Assembly: GCA_934747885.1 (NCBI GenBank)
Contig: CAKVHE010000001.1
Location: 1 to 64,000 of the forward strand
Length of the DNA stretch: 64,000 nt
Reading direction: 5' to 3'
From: an uncultured Clostridia bacterium
GTDB lineage: Bacteria > Bacillota > Clostridia > Christensenellales > UBA1242
Shown here: positions 53,244 through 60,738 of the stretch, piece by piece
How positions within the stretch are numbered: position 1 is the stretch's first letter
How the letters are laid out: each line of letters starts with the position of its first letter
The notes under the pieces: model-generated
What the model was told of the DNA's origin: nothing
The model's input: only the letters and a program-made list of their open reading frames with translations
Databases searched by the model: none
Position numbers and translations under genes: made by a program

Positions 53244-53957
53244 TTATTCGCCGTGCGTGGTTCCTTCGCTTGGCGCGTCCGCGCTTGGGCCTTGGGGCAA
53301 GGTTGCAACCTCAGGCTCCTGCTCGGTTAGCGCGCCACCATTTTCGGGTTCTTCTTCAATTTCTATTACCGCCGGCTCCTCAATTTGCGCAGACATTTCT
53401 TCAATCACGCTAGAAATTTCACCCGCCGTTAGGTATAGCCCATCACGCTTTAAAAGCACCGGCATATTTTCATAACTTAGTTTGAAAGTTAAACTCGACA
53501 CAAAATTTGGGTCAGTTAAAGTCGTCAAGCTCGTTTTGGCTTTTTCTTTTAACGAATCGTAGGCAATTGCCGGCAAAAAAAGTTTTAGGTATTCCGGCTT
53601 TTCTGCCAGCACAATGGTTTCGGCAAGTGGCAGTTGCCCGCGCGCCAAAGAACCTTCGTCGCCGTCACGGTTGCAAACCAGAGCGTTTGTCCAATTAGGC
53701 GCAAGTTCTATTTTTTTAATCTTGCCGAGAGAGCATGCAGAAAATTTTTCCACCAATGGCACAGTTTCGGCTTCCGCCTCGGATTTTTGTTTTTGGCGTT
53801 CAGCCTCCACCACCAAACCATATTGGTTAATGTTTTTGTCGGTAGTTAGCAGCACTACCCCTTGCCCCTTAAAGCCATAAATATCTGGGGTTTCGGTAAG
53901 CAAAAATTCGTCTAGCAACTCTTGAGTGTAATCACTCCGCGGGACACTATCGGTCAT
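53244..53957 (-). CDS. Unknown acidic protein with structured leader
   Basis: 237 residues, not recognised and without signal or membrane segment. Residues 1-180 look folded (YGFKGQGVVLLTTDKNINQYG, FLPAIAYDSLKEKAKTSLTTL); the last 50 are acidic low complexity (EEPAVIEIEEEPENGG). Own consensus promoter (54037-54066), hairpin leader (53971-54028), AGGAGA ribosome binding site and strong terminator make it a complete single-gene unit. The function is unknown; the leader suggests post-transcriptional control. Confidence 0.72.
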   Translation of the reverse strand: MTDSVPRSDYTQELLDEFLLTETPDIYGFKGQGVVLLTTDKNINQYGLVVEAERQKQKSEAEAETVPLVEKFSACSLGKIKKIELAPNWTNALVCNRDGDEGSLARGQLPLAETIVLAEKPEYLKLFLPAIAYDSLKEKAKTSLTTLTDPNFVSSLTFKLSYENMPVLLKRDGLYLTAGEISSVIEEMSAQIEEPAVIEIEEEPENGGALTEQEPEVATLPQGPSADAPSEGTTHGE

Positions 53958-53970
53958 AATTTTCTCCTAT

Positions 53971-54028
53971 AATGGCTAGCCAAAGTTTTTGCGACGGAAC
54001 AAAAATTTTCCTTCGCGGGGCTACCATT
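53971..54028 (-). promoter_or_regulatory. Hairpin leader upstream of the 53957 gene
   Basis: AATGGCTAGCC (53971-53981) pairs with GGCTACCATT (54019-54028) with one bulge; inside, GCGACGGAA pairs with TTCCTTCGC with a mismatch. The stem ends a few nt before the AGGAG of the gene, so opening or closing it could affect initiation. No known riboswitch signature was seen. Confidence 0.6.
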
Positions 54029-54036
54029 AAGTTCAA

Positions 54037-54066
54037 ATTATACCACTTTTGCGTACGGCTTGTCAA
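54037..54066 (-). promoter_or_regulatory. Promoter for the 53957 gene
   Basis: TTGACA (54061-54066), an 18-nt spacer and TATAAT (54037-54042) on the minus strand, just past the end of the RmlC-like gene. Confidence 0.88.
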
Positions 54067-54072
54067 ATCGGG

Positions 54073-54645
54073 CTAATTTTGAGAGTGCTTGCTTTGCCAT
54101 TCGGCAAAGGTTGGCAAATTTTTATCCTTGTCGCTAAGTATCAAATTTTGCACCCCGCCAATTTGAGAAAAATCCCAGTCTACGCCCAAAGTAGCGTCGT
54201 TATAGCAGATGCCCGTATCGTCCGCGCCATAAAATTTTTCGTTGCATTTGTATGAAACTATACTGTCTTCTAATACCAAATATCCATGCGCAAAGCCCTC
54301 AGGCACCAAAAGTTCGGTCATATTTTCTGCCGAAAGCACAAAGCCTTGCCACTGTTTAAAGGTAGGCGAATTTGGACGCAGATCCACCAAAACGTCGTAC
54401 ACCTTGCCCGACACACAACGCACCAACTTGGCTTGCTGATGCGGTTCTTGAAAATGCAAGCCCCTTAAAACGCCTCTGCGTGAAAGAGTGTAAAAAACCT
54501 CTTTTAGTTCAAAATTTATACCATTTTGCTCAAAGAGTTCCGTTTGGTAATCTTTTAAAAACCCGCCACGGTTATCTTCCGCAAAAAACGGCGCAATTTT
54601 GTATGCGCCTTTTAATTTTAGTTCCTCAAACTGCCAAGTTTTCAT
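54073..54645 (-). CDS. rfbC: RmlC-like deoxysugar 3,5-epimerase
   Basis: 190-residue cupin of the dTDP-4-dehydrorhamnose 3,5-epimerase family. FFAEDNRGGFLKDY, RGVLRGLHFQEPHQQAKLVR (catalytic His in LHFQ), GKVYDVLVDLR, PEGFAHGYLVLED and YNDATLGVDW. The family acts on dTDP-sugars, but the gene follows rfbG (CDP-glucose 4,6-dehydratase) and an SDR, so the substrate here may be CDP-4-keto-6-deoxyglucose. ATG 54645 after AAGGAGAA; upstream frame rejected. Confidence 0.88.
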   Translation of the reverse strand: MKTWQFEELKLKGAYKIAPFFAEDNRGGFLKDYQTELFEQNGINFELKEVFYTLSRRGVLRGLHFQEPHQQAKLVRCVSGKVYDVLVDLRPNSPTFKQWQGFVLSAENMTELLVPEGFAHGYLVLEDSIVSYKCNEKFYGADDTGICYNDATLGVDWDFSQIGGVQNLILSDKDKNLPTFAEWQSKHSQN

Positions 54646-54655
54646 AGTGTTCTCC

Positions 54656-55534
54656 TTAAATAATTTTGTCAAGTCCGCTCGCAAAATCCACCAGCGCATA
54701 CTCGCCAATTTCGCTTTTTAGCGTGGATATATCAAACATCTTTTTGCTGTATTTTATTCCGTCACTAGCGCGCGCCCCAATTTTTATCAGTTCCGGTTTG
54801 CCCATTTTTTTGCCAACTTGTTGCATAAAGGTTTTTAGTTCTTTTGGCTTGCCGGAACCAACATAATATTCCGTTTTGGTCAGCGTTTTTGCTTTTGCTA
54901 CTAACGCAATCGCGCGCACGACATCGCCAATATACACAAAATCATACCACTGATCGCAAGGACCAAGCTCGGCGAACTCACCCGCCTTTAATTTGTCCAC
55001 CACAAAAGACAGCAAATTGCCGGTTTGGTTGTTTTCGCCATAAATATTGCCAAGCGTTAGCCAAACAAAGTTTAGCCCCATACTCTTTGCAAGCACGGTT
55101 ACAAAATTTTTGGCAGCATTTTTTGCCGCCGCATAAAGCATTCCTTTGGATAGGGTTTGCGCAGTATCAAAACTTTTGATGGCGTTTTCTGCCACCGTTC
55201 CGGCAAAAATAAGGCGCGAAGCCGACAATTTTGCCCCAAACTCGCAAACTTTGCACGCCAAAGCGACGTTTGCTAGTTGCACTTGCTCGTCTGCCTTTTT
55301 GGCGCCGTTTACGCCTTCCCACGCTAGGTGAATAATGCAAGCACCTTTGTAGCCATCTAAACTACTTGCAAGGGCGTTTATGTCTTGGTAGTCAGTGACT
55401 ATGCGCTTTACCTTTGGCAAAAAGGTCTTTTTGTTTGTGCGAGTTAACGCCACAACATCTTGCCCTTCTTTTGCCAAAAAATCTACTAAATTGGTGCCAA
55501 TAAAGCCGTCAGCACCTGTTATTACAAACTTCAT
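54656..55534 (-). CDS. NAD-dependent nucleotide-sugar epimerase/reductase (extended SDR)
   Basis: 292 residues. N-terminal dinucleotide fold GADGFIGTNLVDF, IIHLAWEGV, active-site YAAAK (in GMLYAAAKNAAKN) with an upstream Thr in FAGTVAE, LGNIYGENNQTG and FVYIGDVVRAI. The place between an rfbG and an rmlC-like gene suggests that it reduces or epimerises C4 of the 4-keto-6-deoxyhexose, the final step. ATG 55534 has AAAGGAAAG upstream. Confidence 0.87.
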   Translation of the reverse strand: MKFVITGADGFIGTNLVDFLAKEGQDVVALTRTNKKTFLPKVKRIVTDYQDINALASSLDGYKGACIIHLAWEGVNGAKKADEQVQLANVALACKVCEFGAKLSASRLIFAGTVAENAIKSFDTAQTLSKGMLYAAAKNAAKNFVTVLAKSMGLNFVWLTLGNIYGENNQTGNLLSFVVDKLKAGEFAELGPCDQWYDFVYIGDVVRAIALVAKAKTLTKTEYYVGSGKPKELKTFMQQVGKKMGKPELIKIGARASDGIKYSKKMFDISTLKSEIGEYALVDFASGLDKII

Positions 55535-55544
55535 AATCTTTCCT

Positions 55545-56609
55545 TTATTTGTCACCAAAATATAATTTTATTTGTCTTTCCATTTCGGCAGGCACTTGTT
55601 TTTTATCCGCCAGCATTATGCGCGTAAATTCTGCCGTCTGCGCTAAGGTTTGGGAGATATCCCATTTGCCGGTAAAGCCAAAAGTATTTTTAATTTTGTT
55701 TGGGCTAATGGTGAGTTTGCCCATTTCTTTGCCAGCCTGCACCTTGCAAGTTTGAATTTGCACGCCCGCGCCAAACTTTTTAAAGTTATCATTTAGCGCC
55801 TGCACCAGTTCGATGGTGGAAACCAAATTTTGCTCACTTGGACCCACATTATACTCGCCCGCAAAGTTAATATTTTTATACTGCTTTTCCGCCACCAAAA
55901 GATAAGCCGAAAGAGCATCAAAGACGCTTTCCCATGGACGTACCGAATTTGGAGTTCTAACCAGCAAAGGTGCGTTACTCATTAGCGCTCGCACCATATC
56001 CGGCACCAAGCGATAGGCGCCAAAGTCGCCACCGCCAATACAATTGCCCGCACGCATGGCGGATACCGCCACGCCGAGGTCACTCAAAAACGAGCGCTTG
56101 TAACACGACACAATTAGTTCAGCGCACGACTTGGAGTTGGAGTATGGGTCGTAGCCATTCAAGCGGTCGTTCTCCACAAATGGACGGTCTTCGGTGAGTT
56201 CGGCATATACCTTGTCGGTAGTGACAATCAGTAGCGAGCGCACCCCGCCCACTGAGCGCACACATTCTAGCAAGTTTACGGTGCCCATTGTGTTAATTTC
56301 ATAGGTTTCGCGCGGGGCCTTATACGAATTTAAAACTATTGCCTGCGCGCACAAATGAAAAACAATTTCCGGCTTGTATTTTTCAAAGGTTTCATGCAAT
56401 TTTGCATAGTCACGGATATCGCCAATTACGGACGTAATTTGCCCAGCAAGGCCGGACATATCAAACAAATTTGGCTCGGTTGGCGGCGTGAGTGCATAAC
56501 CAACCACTTTTGCGCCACTTTGCGCCAAGATTTTGGCCAGCCAAGCCCCCTTAAACCCTGTATGACCGGTGATTAGTACCGTTTTGCCATTATAAAAAGA
56601 TAAATCCAT
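55545..56609 (-). CDS. rfbG: CDP-glucose 4,6-dehydratase
   Basis: 354-residue extended SDR. FYNGKTVLITGHTGFKGAWLAKIL at the start is characteristic of RfbG/DdhB, then GDIRDY, HLCAQAIV (H-x-A-A-Q region), TTDKVY, YDPYSNSKSCAE (catalytic Tyr-x-x-x-Lys) and RAGNCIGGGDF. Converts CDP-glucose to CDP-4-keto-6-deoxyglucose. The preceding enzyme (glucose-1-phosphate cytidylyltransferase, rfbF) and rfbH are not in the window. First gene of a three-gene operon with a good promoter. Confidence 0.92.
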   Translation of the reverse strand: MDLSFYNGKTVLITGHTGFKGAWLAKILAQSGAKVVGYALTPPTEPNLFDMSGLAGQITSVIGDIRDYAKLHETFEKYKPEIVFHLCAQAIVLNSYKAPRETYEINTMGTVNLLECVRSVGGVRSLLIVTTDKVYAELTEDRPFVENDRLNGYDPYSNSKSCAELIVSCYKRSFLSDLGVAVSAMRAGNCIGGGDFGAYRLVPDMVRALMSNAPLLVRTPNSVRPWESVFDALSAYLLVAEKQYKNINFAGEYNVGPSEQNLVSTIELVQALNDNFKKFGAGVQIQTCKVQAGKEMGKLTISPNKIKNTFGFTGKWDISQTLAQTAEFTRIMLADKKQVPAEMERQIKLYFGDK

Positions 56610-56628
56610 TTTGCCCTCATTTTTTTAA

Positions 56629-56658
56629 ATTATACCGCACTATCACCCAACGTGTCAA
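56629..56658 (-). promoter_or_regulatory. Promoter of the deoxysugar operon
   Basis: TTGACA (56653-56658), an 18-nt spacer and TATAAT (56629-56634) on the minus strand, 20 nt from the rfbG start. Confidence 0.88.
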
Positions 56659-56869
56659 GCGCACCGAGCGGGCGAACCTTTCCCCAAAAACCTACTTTTT
56701 GCCTTCATCTGGCGATTGCGTGGCCTTGTCCTATGCAAGCGCGCCCGTTCCATACCTTCTAAAAATTTCAAAGGCAACATAGTATAATATTATTTTGTAG
56801 ACTTTTTACGTTCGTTTATTGAATTTATTACATTTCCCCCCAATTTTGTTCTGTCCAGTATAGGCAAGT
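56659..56869. other. Intergenic stretch, nothing recognised
   Basis: About 210 bp between the rfbG promoter and repeat element (c). It contains a lone TATAATATTA near 56783 with no matching -35 on either strand. No open frame with a ribosome binding site, hairpin terminator or known RNA was seen. Confidence 0.5.
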
Positions 56870-57000
56870 TTACTCTTATTTTCTCTTTCTTATTTTTTAT
56901 TTTAAAAATAGCCAAACTTAAAATTTAAAGAAGAAAGAAAAACGAAGAACGAAGAAATAAAAGTACAAAAAAACCAAACCTTACGGTTTGGCTATTTTTG
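56870..57000 (-). repeat. Nested inverted-repeat element (c) after tRNA-Leu(UAA)
   Basis: Read on the minus strand it starts 3 nt after the tRNA CCA. CCAAACC pairs with GGTTTGG (56974-56991) and seven T follow: a terminator. A distal TTTGGCTATTTTT (complement of 56904-56916) can pair with the proximal 5' arm AAAAATAGCCAAA (complement of 56987-56999). The sequence GTACTTTTATTTCTTCG and the ending are close to element (a). Confidence 0.75.
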
Positions 57001-57002
57001 TT

Positions 57003-57089
57003 TGGTGCCGATGGCCGGACTTGAACCGGCACGAAGTTTCCCCCGAGGGATTTTAAGTCCCTTGCGTCTGCCATTCCGCCACATCGGCA
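57003..57089 (-). tRNA. tRNA-Leu (anticodon UAA)
   Basis: 87 nt with encoded CCA. Acceptor TGCCGAT pairs with ATCGGCA, anticodon stem GGGA/TCCC with anticodon TAA, long variable arm, T loop TTCAAGT. Cotranscribed behind tRNA-Cys (3 nt apart). Confidence 0.97.
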
Positions 57090-57092
57090 TTT

Positions 57093-57166
57093 TGGAGGCA
57101 CCACCCAGAATCGAACTGGGGATGAAGGTTTTGCAGACCTCTGCCTTACCGCTTGGCTATGGTGCC
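57093..57166 (-). tRNA. tRNA-Cys (anticodon GCA)
   Basis: 74 nt with encoded CCA. Acceptor GGCACCA pairs with TGGTGCC, discriminator U as expected for Cys, anticodon GCA in loop CTGCAAA, T loop TTCGATT. First of the two-gene minus-strand tRNA unit. Confidence 0.97.
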
Positions 57167-57192
57167 AAAATACTCACGAATGAACAAAAAAT

Positions 57193-57221
57193 ATCTTACC
57201 ATAAATTTTGCCCAATGTCAA
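57193..57221 (-). promoter_or_regulatory. Promoter for tRNA-Cys and tRNA-Leu
   Basis: TTGACA (57216-57221), a 17-nt spacer and TAAGAT (57193-57198) on the minus strand. Confidence 0.82.
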
Positions 57222-57324
57222 CAAAATTATGTATCTTTGCCACAACAAATATCCCAACTTGACTTAGGGCGCTTTGCACTAAAACTGCAAAAACGAAAAT
57301 TTTTGAAAAATTATCTAAAAACGC

Positions 57325-57353
57325 TTGATTTTTTAGTAAATGTTTGATACAAT
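57325..57353 (+). promoter_or_regulatory. Promoter for tRNA-Gly
   Basis: TTGATT (57325-57330), a 17-nt spacer and TACAAT (57348-57353) on the plus strand, 22 nt before the tRNA. Confidence 0.78.
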
Positions 57354-57375
57354 ACTACCTGTTTGAATAACCTAT

Positions 57376-57450
57376 GCGGGAGTGGCTCAGTGGTAGAGCG
57401 TTGCCTTGCCAAGGCAAATGTCGCGAGTTCGAATCTCGTCTTCCGCTCCA
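57376..57450 (+). tRNA. tRNA-Gly (anticodon GCC)
   Basis: 75 nt with encoded CCA. Acceptor GCGGGAG pairs with CTTCCGC, with a G-T pair; anticodon stem TTGCC/GGCAA around loop TTGCCAA; T loop TTCGAAT. Single-gene unit. Confidence 0.97.
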
Positions 57451-57451
57451 T

Positions 57452-57482
57452 AATGGCTACCAATTGCGGTAGTCATTTTTTA
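57452..57482 (+). terminator. Terminator after tRNA-Gly
   Basis: AATGGCTACC (57452-57461) pairs with GGTAGTCATT (57468-57477), followed by six T. Confidence 0.88.
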
Positions 57483-57574
57483 TTTGTTTGTTATTTTTTA
57501 CGCCTTGACTAGCATTCGCACGCAAAAACTGCCGTCAAGTCTGTCACTCGCGCCAAGAAATTTTGATTTGGGTA

Positions 57575-57603
57575 TTGAAAATTGTTAATTGTTATGTTAT
57601 ACT
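57575..57603 (+). promoter_or_regulatory. Promoter for the candidate small RNA
   Basis: TTGAAA (57575-57580), a 17-nt spacer and TATACT (57598-57603) on the plus strand. Confidence 0.7.
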
Positions 57604-57608
57604 ACAAC

Positions 57609-57766
57609 CAGAAAAGCAAAAAGTTTGGGGGACACAAATTTGACGCATCAAGTTTTCAAGTTTGTAAATATTTGCTTTATGAGCGCATTTGATAGGCTAC
57701 CACTATGCCTATCGCAAAACAATTTGTTTAAAAGTTGCAGGTAAATTTTGCCCGCAACTTTTTTTA
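57609..57766 (+). ncRNA. Candidate small non-coding RNA, about 158 nt
   Basis: A promoter at 57575-57603 and a terminator (AAAGTTGC 57731-57738 with GCAACTTT 57754-57761, then T) bound a region without a credible frame or ribosome binding site. Internal pairing: GATAGGC with GCCTATC around a 9-nt loop (57691-57713), and AAAGCAAA with TTTGCTTT (about 57614-57676) closing a long first domain. No signature of SRP RNA, tmRNA, T-box or common riboswitches was seen; 6S RNA is not excluded. The gene at 57841 has its own promoter, so this is unlikely to be its leader. Confidence 0.6.
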
Positions 57767-57780
57767 ACTATTGATTTTGT

Positions 57781-57810
57781 TTGCGTTTTGCGCCACCGCA
57801 GTGGTATAAT
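57781..57810 (+). promoter_or_regulatory. Promoter for the 57841 gene
   Basis: TTGCGT (57781-57786), an 18-nt spacer and TATAAT (57805-57810), 31 nt before the ATG. Confidence 0.6.
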
Positions 57811-57840
57811 TGTTATAGAAAATTAAAGAGGTTTTATTTT

Positions 57841-58065
57841 ATGTTTTACACCGCACAAATCAACAGAATTAACAACACACTAAAAGAAATTGAACAATGG
57901 ATGAATGGTTTTTGGGCACGAGATGTTGCCGGCACCAAAACCCCAGACGATGACAAAAAGTTTGCTGCCCTTCGTATTAAAGTTGATGAACTAATTACCG
58001 AACGCAAAGCCCTCACTCAAAGGCAACTCGACTATGCGCGTGGACTTAGCGAAGAAAATGAATAA
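57841..58065 (+). CDS. Small unknown helical protein
   Basis: 74 residues, not recognised. Predicted mostly helical with two charged amphipathic stretches (AQINRINNTLKEIEQWMNGF and FAALRIKVDELITERKALTQ), suggesting a coiled-coil or helical hairpin. The ATG at 57841 follows AAAGAGG at 9 nt; the open frame before it covers the promoter and is rejected. It has its own promoter and a perfect 12-bp terminator, which favours a real gene. Confidence 0.72.
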   Translation: MFYTAQINRINNTLKEIEQWMNGFWARDVAGTKTPDDDKKFAALRIKVDELITERKALTQRQLDYARGLSEENE

Positions 58066-58080
58066 CTAATTGTTAGTTTA

Positions 58081-58116
58081 AGTGCACTTGCCCTACGGCA
58101 AGTGCACTATTTTTGT
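58081..58116 (+). terminator. Terminator after the 57841 gene
   Basis: A perfect 12-bp stem, AGTGCACTTGCC (58081-58092) with GGCAAGTGCACT (58097-58108), loop CTAC, then a T run. Confidence 0.92.
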
Positions 58117-58165
58117 TTAGCCATTTTGACCATCTTTGATTTTGTTTTGCATTTTAAACGCGGTA

Positions 58166-59290
58166 TTATCTAAACTCGCCAAAAACGAGTTCCCCATTTT
58201 TTACTGCCAGCACCAAGCCCATGGCATCGATGTTTTTAAAATATGGAAAAAATTGCTGTTCTAATTCACTCTCGCCGCAAAACAAGTTGTTAATTTTTTG
58301 CATATCATTAAGCTTCATTAAAGCGCTTATATCTTCCGCCACAGCGTCTTCGGTTTTGCCATTCTCTAATTCTGCCATAATTTGATAGGCAAAGGTTTTG
58401 TAAATTCGGCGGCAAAGCATATAGGCAAGGCGACTTGTACACTTTGGGCTATCTAGCACCACAGATAGTTCGCTGAGCGCTTTTAGGTAGTCGGTTACTG
58501 CCGTTTGACGCCCCGACATAGTTATGCTTCCCAAGCGCCTTATATAGATATAGCCCGCATAGGGTAACACAAGAACCTTATTTAAGTTAATAATATTTTT
58601 AAGGTTAAATTCATAATCTTCGGCAGTGATCAGTTTTTCATTAAACATACTTGTTAATTTTGATCTTTTAAACATTTTGCCTAAAACACCAAAACAATTT
58701 GATTTTTTTAATAACGCAATTATGCCGTCCGCACTAGTAGTTAATATTAGTTCTTTTTCGGCGGGAGCGCATATTACAGTTTCGCCATTTAAGCCTATAT
58801 TTTTAACCCCCGAAAAAACGGCATCGGTGTAATTATCCGTTAGAGCGCGTGCAAGCGTGCCAATATAATCTAGCGATAATTGGTCGTCGCCGTCCACAAA
58901 GGTAACATATTCACCGGTTGCCTGCCTTAAACCATAATTTCGCGCCGACGACACCCCGCCGTTTGTTTTGCTTAAAACAATTATACGCTTGTCCGTTTGC
59001 GCTAATTGGTTTATTCTTTCTAGCGTTTGGTCAGTGCTTCCATCATCTATGCAGATGATTTGCAGGTTTTTGTACGTTTGATTAACTATTGATTGAATGG
59101 TTTGCTGTACCACCTCTTGCTGATTGTAGCAAGGCACAATAACACTAACCAGTGGGGTTTCTGCCACAAAAATATCTTTTAGTAAATCTATTTTGTTGGC
59201 GCGACGCTCGTCGTTTAGTTCTTTTTGCCTTTCTGGTGTGGTAATAATTAGTTCACCTGTGGTATTATCTAAAATTAGTTTGTAATCCAT
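58166..59290 (-). CDS. Family 2 glycosyltransferase
   Basis: 374 residues with a GT-A fold: VSVIVPCYNQQEVVQQTIQSI, IDDGSTDQTLERI, SKTNGGVSSARNYGL and the metal-binding FVDGDDQLS. No membrane segment. About 50 residues precede the catalytic domain (LILDNTTGELIITTPERQKE), which is unusual; the C-terminal 150 residues are of unknown fold. Acceptor and donor cannot be told, but the deoxysugar operon 1.6 kb away makes a cell-surface polysaccharide plausible. AAAGGAT before the ATG. Confidence 0.9.
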   Translation of the reverse strand: MDYKLILDNTTGELIITTPERQKELNDERRANKIDLLKDIFVAETPLVSVIVPCYNQQEVVQQTIQSIVNQTYKNLQIICIDDGSTDQTLERINQLAQTDKRIIVLSKTNGGVSSARNYGLRQATGEYVTFVDGDDQLSLDYIGTLARALTDNYTDAVFSGVKNIGLNGETVICAPAEKELILTTSADGIIALLKKSNCFGVLGKMFKRSKLTSMFNEKLITAEDYEFNLKNIINLNKVLVLPYAGYIYIRRLGSITMSGRQTAVTDYLKALSELSVVLDSPKCTSRLAYMLCRRIYKTFAYQIMAELENGKTEDAVAEDISALMKLNDMQKINNLFCGESELEQQFFPYFKNIDAMGLVLAVKNGELVFGEFR

Positions 59291-59362
59291 ATTTCATCCT
59301 TTTATTTATTTTAACACAATATTGCGCACGCTTGCAAATTCTTTAAGCATTTCACGCAAAAT

Positions 59363-59398
59363 AAAAAGCCACTTATAAAAAGTGACTTTTGGTTTTTT
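59363..59398 (-). terminator. Terminator after the GNAT gene
   Basis: AAAAGCCACTT pairs with AAGTGACTTTT with one mismatch (59364-59390); the minus strand continues TTTTTATTTT. Confidence 0.75.
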
Positions 59399-59400
59399 GT

Positions 59401-59853
59401 TTATGCTTCGCTTTCTTCCGGCTTTCCCATTAAGGTTGTAAGCGCTGGAATTTCGTTAAATTTGATTTTGTCTTTGGTTTTGAAAAATCTTCCCATCACA
59501 ACTCTATAACCGTTGCTCTTGTAAAATTTACGCACGCCATCATCGTTTGGGTCATTTACGCAGTAACCGGTTACTGATGCAACGTTTTGGTTTTTGCAAA
59601 CGGCTTCGGCATAGCCAAGCAAGAGCGAGCCTACTCCATTTCGACGGTAAGCCTGCTTTACCGATAAGTTGGACACTACCACTTTGTTGGTTTTTGGCTC
59701 TACAAAAAATAGTGCGGTGCCAATGCGTTCAAGTTGGTCAGCCTTGTTATAAGTGTACGCCTCAATGTAAAATTGGTCGCGCTCGTCCGTAAAATCTATA
59801 TCCAAAATACATTTGATGCCTTTTGATGAATATTGTTCGATATTTGAGTTCAT
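59401..59853 (-). CDS. GNAT-family acetyltransferase
   Basis: 150 residues. The acetyl-CoA motif is clear: VVSNLSVKQAYRRNGVGSLLLGYAEAV (R-x-x-G-x-G/A), followed by VTGYCVNDPNDDGVRKFYKSNGYRVV, the usual end of the fold. Substrate unknown. AAAGGGGAA before the ATG, terminator directly after the stop, monocistronic or in a run with the 60694 gene upstream. Confidence 0.88.
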   Translation of the reverse strand: MNSNIEQYSSKGIKCILDIDFTDERDQFYIEAYTYNKADQLERIGTALFFVEPKTNKVVVSNLSVKQAYRRNGVGSLLLGYAEAVCKNQNVASVTGYCVNDPNDDGVRKFYKSNGYRVVMGRFFKTKDKIKFNEIPALTTLMGKPEESEA

Positions 59854-59938
59854 TTATGTTCCCCTTTGCTTTTATAAATTTATTATAACATACATTAAAA
59901 AATTTTCAATAGTTAGGTGAAAACATTTTTTGGTTTTT

Positions 59939-60694
59939 TTAGTCGTTTACCACCTGCATAATTGGTTTTGGCAATCGTCTATATGCGTTGCCGTAAAAAA
60001 TGTCAGCAATTTGATCATAGTTTAACCCAACCAATTTTAGTTCGCTTTCTATTTTTTGCAAACGTTTGGCTGCCTTTTTGCCATGCATATCGTAGGTGGC
60101 AAGCATCAAATTTTTTGAGCCAAATTTTTTTACAAACTTTGCCACTGACTCAGCAAGCTCCTCCGGCGTAAAGCCATCACAAGTGGTATCTAGCACAATA
60201 TTGGCGTCACTATCCACCAAAATCTGTTCTTGATAAGGCCGCAAGCAATCTAGCCTACCCAGTCCCGACAACTTTGCCTTGGTTACAAAAGTGCGCGTGG
60301 TGGCAATTTGCATAATCTCCAAAAAGGCACGCTCGGATAAGTCTTTTAAATCTATGCCAATTTTGTTTGCGCACAAAATTTTTACCGCAAGTTTGCCAAA
60401 TTCACTCAAACCGTCCATAGTTTTGTTGTCGCCCGCTAAGTGATTGCTTTTTTCTGCCACCAAGGCACAATAAAGCGGACGCGCATTTGCAAGAGTTAAT
60501 AACATACTTTTACTCAAAAAATTTAGGTCGTTTATGCAATAGTTTGCCCCCGAATAAAACAACGCAGAAATTTGTTCAAGTTCAGTTTCTGCCTTTTCAG
60601 TTTCACTGCTTAATGAAAAACTATACACCGCATCAATGGTCGGGTCTACACTTTTTGCGCTATTTACCTTTTTGTTAACATCAAAAAAAGCCAT
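59939..60694 (-). CDS. Unknown protein, possibly amidohydrolase-like
   Basis: 251 residues, not assigned. Repeated helix-strand pattern; SANIVLDTTCDGFTPEELAESVAK-like middle (VDSDANIVLDTTCDG) and the end DQIADIFYGNAYRRLPKPIM recall the last helix of metal-dependent amidohydrolases, but the N-terminal His-x-His and other ligands are not visible. No ribosome binding site precedes the ATG, which lies within the 3' arm of the rny terminator. A shorter protein from a later start cannot be excluded. Confidence 0.6.
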   Translation of the reverse strand: MAFFDVNKKVNSAKSVDPTIDAVYSFSLSSETEKAETELEQISALFYSGANYCINDLNFLSKSMLLTLANARPLYCALVAEKSNHLAGDNKTMDGLSEFGKLAVKILCANKIGIDLKDLSERAFLEIMQIATTRTFVTKAKLSGLGRLDCLRPYQEQILVDSDANIVLDTTCDGFTPEELAESVAKFVKKFGSKNLMLATYDMHGKKAAKRLQKIESELKLVGLNYDQIADIFYGNAYRRLPKPIMQVVND

Positions 60695-60709
60695 ACTAAA
60701 TTGTATGGC
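60683..60709 (-). terminator. rny terminator overlapping the next start codon
   Basis: On the minus strand GCCATAC, loop AATTTA, GTATGGC, then seven T. The ATG of the 59939 gene (60692-60694) is inside the 3' arm and the T tract encodes its residues 3-4 (Phe-Phe). Confidence 0.82.
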
Positions 60710-60738
60710 AATTTTTTGTTTTTTATTCAGTTTGACTG

